A DNA stretch of 36,111 nucleotides from positions 1 through 36,111 of the IMG/VR virus record IMGVR_UViG_3300037882_000814; one strand, given 5' to 3'. Shown here one piece after another: positions 7,269 to 13,818 of the stretch; position 1 is the first letter of the stretch, and the number at the start of each line of letters is the position of its first letter. A program made the translations under genes and the position numbers. This DNA is from a virus. The notes under the pieces were generated by a model that worked only from the letters and a program-made list of their open reading frames with translations, was not told the origin of the DNA and made no database searches.

Positions 7269-8084
7269 ATGCTCAGACCCTATACCTTTTACATGGACGA
7301 AACTGGAAGCCGTCACCCGGATAAGCAATCCGACAAGTCTAGACTTGGACGAGACTGGTTCGGCTTCGGCGGAGTTATGGTTAGAGGTGAAGATAATGAC
7401 GGCGTTCGTGATCGTGTAAGACATTTCTCAGATCGGTGGAAACTTAGTGGGCCCGCACACATTACAGACATGCGTTCTGAGAATAAGGCATTTTCATGGC
7501 TTGGCAAAATTGATCAAGTCACGCGCGAGCAATTTTGGTCAGATTGGCACCGCGTTCTTTGTGAATCTCCTGTCATAGGAATTGGGTGCGTAATAGACAG
7601 ACCCGGCTATCGAGCGCGGGGATATTTGGAAAAGCACCAATCGAAGTGGCTCCTTTGCAGGAGCGCGTTTGACATTACTATTGAGCGAGCTGTGAAAATT
7701 GCAATGATGGAAGGCCGAAAACTTCATGTTGTTTTTGAACAAGATGCAGGGATAAACAGCACTATTTCTGGGTATTTTCAAAATTTAAAAAACAACGGCT
7801 TGGAATTCGACAAAGAAAATAGCAAAAGGTATTCACCTTTAGCGTCATGTTGTTTTTCAACTACGCTTGGGCGCATCCAACACAAACCAAAATCACATGA
7901 ACTTTTGCAAGTTGCTGATAGTTATATTTATGCGCTGGCCCGGAAGGGTTATGACAGCAAATTCCCATTATACCGGCACTTGAGGGACGCAAAGCGCGTG
8001 GCGGAATTTTATCTGCCGCAAGAATGTTTGCCGCACATGAGTGTAAAATATTACTGCTTTGATAAAACGAAAAAACCGAGCTAA
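7269..8084 (+). CDS. DUF3800 protein, RNase H-fold, possible nuclease
   Basis: A 271-residue protein. The start at ATG 7269 is preferred because AAAAGG lies at proper distance; a longer frame from 7206 would overlap the transposase. DUF3800 features are visible: YTFYMDETG at the N-terminus, HVVFEQDAG in the middle and LLQVADSYIYALAR near the C-terminus. The acidic residues of these three motifs are the expected RNase H-like active site. DUF3800 proteins occur in prophages, mobile elements and defence-related islands, and their reaction is not well established. Here it is the last gene of the cassette and its stop codon lies in the loop of a terminator. Confidence 0.85.
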   Translation: MLRPYTFYMDETGSRHPDKQSDKSRLGRDWFGFGGVMVRGEDNDGVRDRVRHFSDRWKLSGPAHITDMRSENKAFSWLGKIDQVTREQFWSDWHRVLCESPVIGIGCVIDRPGYRARGYLEKHQSKWLLCRSAFDITIERAVKIAMMEGRKLHVVFEQDAGINSTISGYFQNLKNNGLEFDKENSKRYSPLASCCFSTTLGRIQHKPKSHELLQVADSYIYALARKGYDSKFPLYRHLRDAKRVAEFYLPQECLPHMSVKYYCFDKTKKPS

Positions 8085-8095
8085 GCTCGGTTTTT
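8071..8095. terminator. Strong intrinsic terminator at the end of the DUF3800 gene
   Basis: CCGAGC at 8076-8081 pairs with GCTCGG at 8085-8090 around a TAA loop, followed by TTTTT. A run of A lies on the other side, so it can work in both directions, which suits converging transcription. The loop TAA is the DUF3800 stop codon itself. The following 245 bases (8096-8340) are AT-rich, and I see no gene or clear signal in them. Confidence 0.88.
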
Positions 8096-8340
8096 CGCGG
8101 CTCCCATACGGTGAACCTAAAAGGCATTTCGGCCTCAATGCGGAAAATAGTATTTAGGATATTAAAGTCAAGTTAACTTATCGAAAGAATTTTCTTCCAT
8201 ATCCCGGCCATAATGAAATATAATTTTCTAAAGTCAGCAAATATGATGTCTGATCAGGGAAAGTCTTTCCGACGCCTCTATCGCTTTAGCCAAACCACAT
8301 TTCCATTGCCGTCTGCACCCTTGCGGCCGGAATTGTTTGC

Positions 8341-8811
8341 CTAGCCGGTTACCCGCCAAGTTTTGCACTGCCCGCTATAATCACACAACTCAACGCCGCC
8401 TTGCGCCTGCCAGCGGTTTAACACTTTGCGGATATAATTCCGCGTTGCATGGCCTTCGTGCTGGCATTCCTGATCAAGTGCAAATTTATCGATCAAATGA
8501 TGCACAATCTCAGTTGTGGTGCAGCCATTGGTTGCTTGGCTAACAAATGCCCAAATAGCCGCCCTGCGACTACGGGCCTCTATGCGCCCAATTTTGACTG
8601 GCTTTAAGCGGCGTATCGGGGTGAGTGCACCAAAGTCATTAAACCCAAACATTTGAAGCGCAGCGTCTAAGTGCTCAATCTGCATACCGATTTGATCTGA
8701 CTGCTTTAACAGATTCTCACGTTCACCAGCTAAATCACACCGCATGGTGATCAAGTCATTGACCGTGAATTGGTGATCTTTCGATCTTGATATGGGATAC
8801 TTGCGCGGCAT
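8341..8811 (-). CDS. Protein with coiled coil and winged-helix-like region
   Basis: A 156-residue protein, the last minus-strand gene inside the inverted repeats. The N-terminal 60 residues are mostly helical (NDLITMRCDLAGERENLL, then a likely coiled coil). After a basic linker (RRLKPVKIGRIEARSRRAA) comes a region that reads like a winged helix (TNGCTTTEIVHHLIDKFAL, then RNYIRKVLNRWQAQGGVEL). A DNA-binding regulator is plausible. It is not recognised as a named family. No strong ribosome binding site is seen before ATG 8811. Confidence 0.6.
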   Translation of the reverse strand: MPRKYPISRSKDHQFTVNDLITMRCDLAGERENLLKQSDQIGMQIEHLDAALQMFGFNDFGALTPIRRLKPVKIGRIEARSRRAAIWAFVSQATNGCTTTEIVHHLIDKFALDQECQHEGHATRNYIRKVLNRWQAQGGVELCDYSGQCKTWRVTG

Positions 8812-8911
8812 GCCGCAAACTAGTGAAATGCCGATAGATTTTCATGCAAATTGTTGGTGCGTTTGCTACATAAGACCGCCTATTTGGCTTTAGCGGCCCG
8901 GATAAACTCAT
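8756..8911 (-). CDS. Doubtful 51-residue frame across the right inverted repeat
   Basis: An ATG at 8911 opens a 51-codon frame whose residues PNRRSYVANAPT mirror PKKRSYVANAP at the end of the 4803-5018 gene, because both are encoded by the inverted repeat. It overlaps the start of the 8341-8811 gene by 56 bases in another frame. A weak GGA lies upstream. It is reported because the shared peptide could explain repeat conservation, but a non-coding repeat is more likely. Confidence 0.2.
   Translation of the reverse strand: MSLSGPLKPNRRSYVANAPTICMKIYRHFTSLRHAAQVSHIKIERSPIHGQ
8854..8888 (-). repeat. Right copy of 35-bp inverted repeat
   Basis: On the minus strand it reads GCCAAATAGGCGGTCTTATG and then the same bases as the left copy to CACCAA. 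It lies upstream of the 8341-8811 gene and 42 bases beyond the end of the secreted nuclease gene. Orientation is that of terminal inverted repeats, with outer ends at GCCAAA and inner ends at CACCAA. Confidence 0.9.
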
Positions 8912-8930
8912 GGATTTCCGGCGCGCATGT

Positions 8931-9362
8931 TCACTTGCACCAATCCGATTTGGTCAACGCGCCCGCTGTCAACCCATAGGGCCGTGACAATCCCGCTGCG
9001 ATCATTACCTTGGCAAAGTCGCGGCCATCGGGCAGCGTTACCGTGCCGACTATTCTGCAACTGTATTTATCCTTGGTGACATAAGTCACAATCACGCGGT
9101 CACCGCGCTTGATCAGGCCTTGTGCAAAGGCTTTGGCGGCTTTGCCCAACTTCACCTCAGCCTCGCATTTGGCGGGCGGCAGGCGGCTTTCGGGTGTGTC
9201 GATACCAAAAATGCGAACGCGGGTGTTGGCCGGGTTCCACAAATTGCACCGCTCTGCGATGATGATCGTGTCGCCATCGATTGCGCCATAGGTGATAAAT
9301 TCAGCAGCGCGGGCGGGCAAAGAGACCAGAATCGCGGCGAAGAAAAGCGCAAGTGTTTTCAT
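8931..9362 (-). CDS. Secreted thermonuclease (SNase-like)
   Basis: A 143-residue protein with a signal peptide (about residues 1-19, ending ARA) and one staphylococcal-nuclease fold. Visible active-site positions are IDGDT (Asp29, Asp31), Arg50 in RVRIFGIDTPE with Asp55 and Glu58, and Arg103 in KDKYSCRIVG. The family cuts DNA and RNA with calcium. AGGAAATT precedes the ATG. It is the last gene of the late operon, after the spanins, so it would be exported late. It might degrade released DNA or be a fitness gene unrelated to lysis; this is inference. Confidence 0.87.
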   Translation of the reverse strand: MKTLALFFAAILVSLPARAAEFITYGAIDGDTIIIAERCNLWNPANTRVRIFGIDTPESRLPPAKCEAEVKLGKAAKAFAQGLIKRGDRVIVTYVTKDKYSCRIVGTVTLPDGRDFAKVMIAAGLSRPYGLTAGALTKSDWCK

Positions 9363-9368
9363 AATTTC

Positions 9369-9776
9369 CTACTCGATATAGATGGTTTTTGAGATTGTAT
9401 GCTTCACGCCAGCATCGCCGGTGTATTCCCAGCTTGCGCGGGCAATGTCACCGGGCTGCAATGGCGGGCAATTGCCGCCCGTCCATTCTGACGGTGTAAA
9501 AACCTTTGCGCCGCCATCATATGGCGCGATGCCACCGCCAGAGCAGAGTTGTCTTTCGCCGCGCATGATTTCAGCGGCCCATTCGCCCCGAATGAACCCG
9601 CCGCGCGGGATTATTTTTTGAATGATTAGCCCGTCTTTATAATCCAAAACATCAACCGATAGTGACCGCGCTGGAAACGCAACGCTTTGCACAATGCCGT
9701 AACCGCCAGCCGCCAATGTCATGCTGGCAAGGCTCATCACCCCAACCGCAGCAAGATTGATAAGTGTCGCCTGCAT
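9369..9776 (-). CDS. Exported or membrane-anchored small protein in the lysis region
   Basis: A 135-residue protein. ATG 9776 overlaps the upstream stop (TAATG), so it is preferred over a much longer frame reaching 9911. Residues about 5-27 are hydrophobic (LINLAAVGVMSLASMTLAA) and act as signal or anchor. The rest looks like a small beta domain with two Cys residues (RGERQLCSGGG and GGNCPPLQPGD), perhaps disulfide-bonded in the periplasm. The family is not recognised. Position next to spanins and nuclease suggests a late, envelope-related role. Confidence 0.65.
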   Translation of the reverse strand: MQATLINLAAVGVMSLASMTLAAGGYGIVQSVAFPARSLSVDVLDYKDGLIIQKIIPRGGFIRGEWAAEIMRGERQLCSGGGIAPYDGGAKVFTPSEWTGGNCPPLQPGDIARASWEYTGDAGVKHTISKTIYIE

Positions 9777-10012
9777 TATATTAACCCCTGTGATTTTGCC
9801 CAGATACCGAATGCGGCGGCAGCCATGATCACCGGCCAACCTTTTGAAATCGCCGTGCCAATAATCGACACTGCCCTGAACATGGTATTCACGTTTTGAA
9901 GCGGCAACCATTCGGCGTTTATAGTGCGGTAAAGATGCCTCATTTTTGCATTTTCATCTTGCGAAAAGGGTTCGCGCGAAAAGCCTTCACCATCAAATTT
10001 ATCATCAGCCAT
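9776..10012 (-). CDS. Small membrane protein, possible holin or antiholin
   Basis: A 78-residue protein with GAGG seven bases before the ATG. The N-terminal half is charged; residues about 45-72 form a membrane segment (AVSIIGTAISKGWPVIMAAA), followed by the short tail WAKSQGLI. One membrane helix with a long cytoplasmic head and position in the lysis cassette allow a class III-type holin or antiholin, but no family signature is visible. Confidence 0.6.
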   Translation of the reverse strand: MADDKFDGEGFSREPFSQDENAKMRHLYRTINAEWLPLQNVNTMFRAVSIIGTAISKGWPVIMAAAAFGIWAKSQGLI

Positions 10013-10034
10013 GAGACACCTCGTTTAATTTCAT

Positions 10035-10226
10035 TCACGGCTTCCACCCGCATAACTTGACGCCGGTTTTATTGTGCACCAACAGCGCGTCAATTTCACG
10101 CTCAGACATGGCCTCAAATGCCGCCTTTGACGGGCGTAGCGGCTGTGACAGATCGCAGAACCCGCCGCGCGTTGTGGTGCAAGCCGTTAACGCAAGCACG
10201 GCAAGCAATGTTATGGTTTTACCCAT
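10035..10226 (-). CDS. Outer-membrane spanin lipoprotein (Rz1-like)
   Basis: A 63-residue protein with a lipoprotein signal: MGKTITLLAVLALTAC, lipobox LTAC with the lipidated Cys at residue 16. The mature part is short (47 residues). AAGGAAG lies eight bases upstream. Its start overlaps the end of the inner-membrane spanin gene by 16 bases in a different frame, an arrangement known for Rz/Rz1 pairs. Together the two subunits would bridge and fuse inner and outer membranes at the end of lysis of a Gram-negative host. Confidence 0.78.
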   Translation of the reverse strand: MGKTITLLAVLALTACTTTRGGFCDLSQPLRPSKAAFEAMSEREIDALLVHNKTGVKLCGWKP

Positions 10227-10465
10227 TGTGAAGCTTCCTTACGATTGGAGGCCGGATCATTGCCCGCAATAGCGCGTTCAATTTCATCTTGTGTGTGGCG
10301 GGCTTCCCACGCCTCATTGTTCTGGCGTTGGCGTTCGTCTTTTCGGCCCTTGGCAACAGCCTTAAAATAACCAATTACAAGCGCAGCAATCGCGGCCAGA
10401 ACGCCGCCAATGGCAACAGTAAACGAGCCGCCCGGAACGAGTAATGAAACGAGCGCGTCCATCAC
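10211..10465 (-). CDS. Inner-membrane spanin (Rz-like)
   Basis: An 84-residue protein. GTG 10465 overlaps the upstream stop (GTGA); ATG 10462 is also possible. Residues about 12-36 are a membrane helix (FTVAIGGVLAAIAALVIGYF), followed by a charged helical periplasmic domain (KDERQRQNNEAWEARHTQDE). This is the build of i-spanins. The partner lipoprotein gene overlaps its 3' end. The call rests on topology and overlap with the lipoprotein gene. Confidence 0.75.
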   Translation of the reverse strand: MMDALVSLLVPGGSFTVAIGGVLAAIAALVIGYFKAVAKGRKDERQRQNNEAWEARHTQDEIERAIAGNDPASNRKEASQWVKP

Positions 10466-10647
10466 GCGGCCTTATTCGGCACTTGATAGGCCGCCCCGCC
10501 AGTGATGGCCGAAACGATGGAAACCTTGTTGGATTCACCAATTTCAAACCCGAATGTTTGTTCTGCTGCCGTCAAAATGCCGAAGGCAATCGCGGTTGCC
10601 GCCGCCGCTGCAAATGCTTTGGCGCGGGCTAGGATAAACTCTTTCAT
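10462..10647 (-). CDS. Small membrane protein, holin candidate
   Basis: A 61-residue protein with the best ribosome binding site of the cassette (AGGAG, seven bases before ATG). A short basic start (MKEFILARAKAF) is followed by a hydrophobic stretch (AAAAATAIAFGILTAAE) and a second weak one (VSIVSAITGGAAYQV). It lies directly after the endolysin and before the spanins, the classical holin place. The family is not certain. Confidence 0.65.
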   Translation of the reverse strand: MKEFILARAKAFAAAAATAIAFGILTAAEQTFGFEIGESNKVSIVSAITGGAAYQVPNKAA

Positions 10648-10659
10648 AATGTCACTCCT

Positions 10660-11559
10660 TCACGGCTGAACGCATTTGGCCGCTAGGCCGGTGAAATCCA
10701 AAAGCCATTGCGGCAACGTGCAAACGGTCGAAAGCAACCAAAGTCCGATGGTCGTAATTAGCGCCATAAAAACCGCAGGGCTGCTTCTATTGGCCCTGTT
10801 ATCAACCGATGAAACACTAGGGTTTTTGTATATCACCTCTGGCGGTTTTTGAGATTCAACCACATCAACGGGGATTGGCTTTGGTTCAACTGTCAAGGAA
10901 TTCTTGACAACTGGCGGCACACTCAAATCCAATTTCAAAGCCCGCACATACGCCGCCTTCGCGTCGTCCAGCCCGTTTGTGCCGCCGTTCACTTTTTTGC
11001 GGCTCGCGGTAATGTCGGTGATTTTTGACAGGCCCTTGTCGCGCCAAAACACAAACGCCGCGCGAACCGCTGCATCAACATCGGTGCGCAAAATATCGGG
11101 CTTGTTCACAACCGGCAGGCCGGTGTCACGTTGCACCGCTTCAAAATTGGCGCGGCCTGTGGTTTGTTTTGCGCCCGAACCGCGATATTTCCAGCCATCA
11201 CCCGGCAAGATATTGCCGAGTTGCTTGCGCCCAAAATCGCCACCATAAATGATATTGGCAATTGCCTCTTTATTGGCAGGGCGTGTTTTTGTTCGCCCGT
11301 ATTTATTGGCGTCAGAAACCGAAATTCGGTGACGACCAAAAGTGCCAAGCAAGCCTTTAATGGAGTAATTCAGGTTTTCTTCGAGCGCGGTAAACCCCGC
11401 CGTTTCAACGCAAGAGTTAGCGAGGAACCGCGCCAAATCGCCCGATTCCATCACGCCATATTGCGCGGCATATTTGTTAATCGCAGCGGCAATGGGAGCC
11501 ATCAAAGCATGCGGTTTTGCGCGCCCGGCAATCGTTGCCAGCGTTTTATCGGTGATCAT
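10660..11559 (-). CDS. GH19 chitinase-like endolysin with C-terminal membrane anchor
   Basis: A 299-residue protein from ATG 11559 (AAGGA nine bases upstream), chosen over a start 12 codons earlier. Residues about 15-215 match glycoside hydrolase family 19, with catalytic Glu52 (FLANSCVETAGF) and Glu61 (ENLNYS), and GDGWKYRGSGAKQTTGR as substrate groove. GH19 endolysins cut glycan strands of peptidoglycan. A Pro/Val-rich linker follows, then a hydrophobic segment near residues 263-287 (VFMALITTIGLWLLSTVC). A C-terminal membrane anchor is unusual for an endolysin and may hold the enzyme at the membrane until holin action. Confidence 0.88.
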   Translation of the reverse strand: MITDKTLATIAGRAKPHALMAPIAAAINKYAAQYGVMESGDLARFLANSCVETAGFTALEENLNYSIKGLLGTFGRHRISVSDANKYGRTKTRPANKEAIANIIYGGDFGRKQLGNILPGDGWKYRGSGAKQTTGRANFEAVQRDTGLPVVNKPDILRTDVDAAVRAAFVFWRDKGLSKITDITASRKKVNGGTNGLDDAKAAYVRALKLDLSVPPVVKNSLTVEPKPIPVDVVESQKPPEVIYKNPSVSSVDNRANRSSPAVFMALITTIGLWLLSTVCTLPQWLLDFTGLAAKCVQP

Positions 11560-11600
11560 TTCATAATCCTTATTTTGGGTAAAACGGCTGTCCAAAAAGC

Positions 11601-11948
11601 CTATGAGTATTTATAAAAGGCGACGGCTAGGAACATCACCATGCGCCGCCAACGTGGAACGCCATCAGCCTTCAGGGCTTCGTGGAACACGGCGGCAGAT
11701 TCCGCTCTTGACCAACCGGCTTCAAGCATATGGTCATGTAATGCAGCGGCCTTTAGAAACCTCCGGTCGTGCGGGCTGAAAACCCGCTGCAGAATTTTAG
11801 GAATGGAAACATCGAATTCATAACCGGCGCTGATGCTATATGTCAGGCCGGAACCTTTCATTCCAACATCCCATATCAATTCATTTGTCAGCGCATATCG
11901 AGCACCCGCCACATGACGAACGCCAAAAGCGGAGGTGTACCCGCTCAT
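11601..11948 (-). CDS. DUF1353 domain protein
   Basis: A 115-residue protein with an ATGA overlap to the tail-fibre-linked gene. It fits the DUF1353 pattern: a beta-rich start (YALTNELIWDVGMKGSGLTY, ISAGYEFDVSIPKILQRVF), then AALHDHMLEAGWSRAESAAV and FHEALKADGVPRWRRMVM. The His-Asp pair is conserved in the family. DUF1353 genes are found between tail fibre and lysis genes in many phages, and their function is not established. Confidence 0.78.
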   Translation of the reverse strand: MSGYTSAFGVRHVAGARYALTNELIWDVGMKGSGLTYSISAGYEFDVSIPKILQRVFSPHDRRFLKAAALHDHMLEAGWSRAESAAVFHEALKADGVPRWRRMVMFLAVAFYKYS

Positions 11949-12637
11949 GACCAGTATTTATCATCCATATAATCGTCTGGGATTGGGTTCATGGCCTTTA
12001 GCACCCATGATGCAATCCGATGCCTTTGTTCATGCCCGGCGGCGGCTTGCCCAAGGGCAATGACAGTTTGTGCATCCATCGGCATGAACGTGTCATCAGC
12101 GGTTCGCCATGCAAAATCTTGTTCCCCATTATTCCAGCGTTTGTTACCCGCCTTTGCGCCAGCAACGATTGCCATGAAGGCCATTTGAGCCGCACCGCTG
12201 ATGTTGGCTTTGGATGAAGCATCGAAGTCAAGCAGTTTTCCGTTGAAAATAAACCCAGAAACAATGCGCTTTTCACGCTCGATATTGACTTGTTCAGATG
12301 TGACAGGATGCGGCACCCAAGACGTACCATTCCAAACATCATTTGTAGGCTCCGGCACTTCCACCGCACCTTCTGGGACAGCATCCCAATCACCATCTAC
12401 AAAATCACAAATTTGCAAGAGTTCGTTTTTATACCAGTAGAACTTGATGACCTGTTCACGCGGAGGGAGTGGCACTGTTTCAGCCGTCATCATTGCGGCT
12501 CGTTCTGCTGCTTCCGCCTCTAGGCGAAGGAGATCGGCTTCGCGAGCCTGCACTTGTTCCAATCGTTCTGCTTCTTGTGCTGCCACCAACTCGGCCAAAT
12601 GCTCAGGGGCGATTGTATCTATCAATACTTCCGTCAT
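11945..12637 (-). CDS. DUF4376-type protein, probable tail fibre assembly or tip component
   Basis: A 230-residue protein from ATG 12637 (AGGA eight bases upstream); a longer frame to 12700 only runs into the tail fibre gene. The N-terminal third is a charged coiled coil (AAQEAERLEQVQAREADLLR). The middle (FYWYKNELLQICDFVDGDWD) and the pattern EKRIVSGFIFNGKLLDFDAS to the C-terminal HEQRHRIASWVLKAMN fit DUF4376, often found directly after tail fibres. A role in fibre folding or attachment follows from position. Confidence 0.72.
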   Translation of the reverse strand: MTEVLIDTIAPEHLAELVAAQEAERLEQVQAREADLLRLEAEAAERAAMMTAETVPLPPREQVIKFYWYKNELLQICDFVDGDWDAVPEGAVEVPEPTNDVWNGTSWVPHPVTSEQVNIEREKRIVSGFIFNGKLLDFDASSKANISGAAQMAFMAIVAGAKAGNKRWNNGEQDFAWRTADDTFMPMDAQTVIALGQAAAGHEQRHRIASWVLKAMNPIPDDYMDDKYWS

Positions 12638-12645
12638 GATTTTTC

Positions 12646-13818
12646 CTATCTCTGAGCCACGATACGAATTCGCCAACTCGCGTTTGTGATCGCCGTCCAC
12701 ACGCCAGTTGTTTTATGGCGTGCCGAAGGCGATCCATTGGTAAGGCGCAATGATATAATCGTCGTCGCGCTTGCAGCCTCAGTGTAAAGCGAGCCAATGC
12801 TGAAGGATGCATCCCCCATTCCATCTGTCACTATGTCGCCGACTGCATAGCCAAGATTGGCAACCACGCATTCTAGCTGCACAATTGCATTGGATGGGGA
12901 TCGACCAAGGCCATGCGTGAACGATATAAGACCCGCTGATGTTATTGAATATTGGGCGCTCGTGGCAGTAGTGTTGCCATCGTGGTGAATTTTGTTGTTA
13001 TCAACTTTCGGCTCGTGCGCGCCCGTGAATACGAAAGGGCCTATATCTGATGCCAGATTGATTTGGTTCGTTGCATAGCCCATATACCCTATGCGGCCAC
13101 CACCTAGGGCGGCGGGCCGTGTCCATTCTATATACCCTGATGCAACCGTGCCACCACCAACCAGAGAAACATAGGCACTGCCTCCTGTCGAGCCTTGGGC
13201 ATACAGCGTCCCGTTGAAAATCGCTGTTGTTGTCCACGTGTTAACAGCGGTCTTCTGCCCATACCGCGCATCCAAATCCGCTTCGGCTTGGCGCAGTCTA
13301 ATCCAGCCCTGTGGGGTTCCGGCAATATACTCTTGTCGCCAGACCTGCGCAGTCGCACCTCCTCCATACGAGGTCACAGTTACAATATGGTTGGCGTTAG
13401 CAAATGACTTAGTTAATCCATACCAATAGGTGCCCCCACTCGGCCCATCAGGCGCACCCACAACACCATCAAGTCCCCTATGGGAATAGCAAAAGCCAGT
13501 CGCAGGGGCAGTATTCCAGTTGGTTACATTTTGCCCCGTAAGCCCTAATGACGCCCGTAAACTCGCCTCAACTTTAGCCCGCCACTCTGGATCAGTTGGT
13601 GTAATGTGTAGGTTAACTTGTGCCTGTTCGGCTTGGGCGTTCGTGAGGGCAGGAGATGCGACTGCTGCATAACCAACAGGCCCAACGGCGGCAATTTGCG
13701 CCATAATTTCGCGAAACGCATTATTGCCCTTTTCAACAAGCATTTGATTTTCACCAAGCGCAATTGTGCCAAGTGTTAAATTCAAATTGGCATTAGTTGA
13801 CCAGTCACTTACAGCCAT
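12646..13818 (-). CDS. Tail fibre with knob-like middle domain
   Basis: A 390-residue protein, coupled to the virion lysin by TAATG. The N-terminal 50 residues (MAVSDWSTNANLNLTLGTIA) are typical of podovirus fibres that attach to the tail. Residues about 95-185 (CYSHRG, GGTYWYGLTKSFANANHIVT, WRQEYIAGTPQGWIRLRQ) resemble the knob repeats of pyocin fibres. The rest is Gly/Thr/Ser-rich beta structure ending in IRIVAQR. It probably decides host binding. No endosialidase or lyase motif is visible. Confidence 0.82.
   Translation of the reverse strand: MAVSDWSTNANLNLTLGTIALGENQMLVEKGNNAFREIMAQIAAVGPVGYAAVASPALTNAQAEQAQVNLHITPTDPEWRAKVEASLRASLGLTGQNVTNWNTAPATGFCYSHRGLDGVVGAPDGPSGGTYWYGLTKSFANANHIVTVTSYGGGATAQVWRQEYIAGTPQGWIRLRQAEADLDARYGQKTAVNTWTTTAIFNGTLYAQGSTGGSAYVSLVGGGTVASGYIEWTRPAALGGGRIGYMGYATNQINLASDIGPFVFTGAHEPKVDNNKIHHDGNTTATSAQYSITSAGLISFTHGLGRSPSNAIVQLECVVANLGYAVGDIVTDGMGDASFSIGSLYTEAASATTIISLRLTNGSPSARHKTTGVWTAITNASWRIRIVAQR

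Larger units (their letters stand above)
4967..8888. mobile_element. Putative IS1595-family transposon or cassette bounded by inverted repeats
   Basis: A segment of 3,922 bases lies between the two 35-bp inverted repeats. It contains an ISXO2-like transposase, a DUF3800 protein, a DUF6471 protein, a membrane protein and a helix-turn-helix-like protein. IS1595-family elements are known to carry passenger genes, so the repeats may be its ends. I found no 8-bp target duplication directly outside the repeats (GGGCGGGG on the left, TTTAGCGG on the right). The boundaries, or the transposon reading itself, therefore remain unproven; an invertible or recombined segment is the alternative. Confidence 0.5.

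Noticed and set aside
4959-8896. An 8-bp target duplication outside the 35-bp inverted repeats
   Set aside because: The flanking bases (GGGCGGGG on the left, TTTAGCGG on the right) do not match, and trimming the repeat to its 26-base core also gives no duplication.
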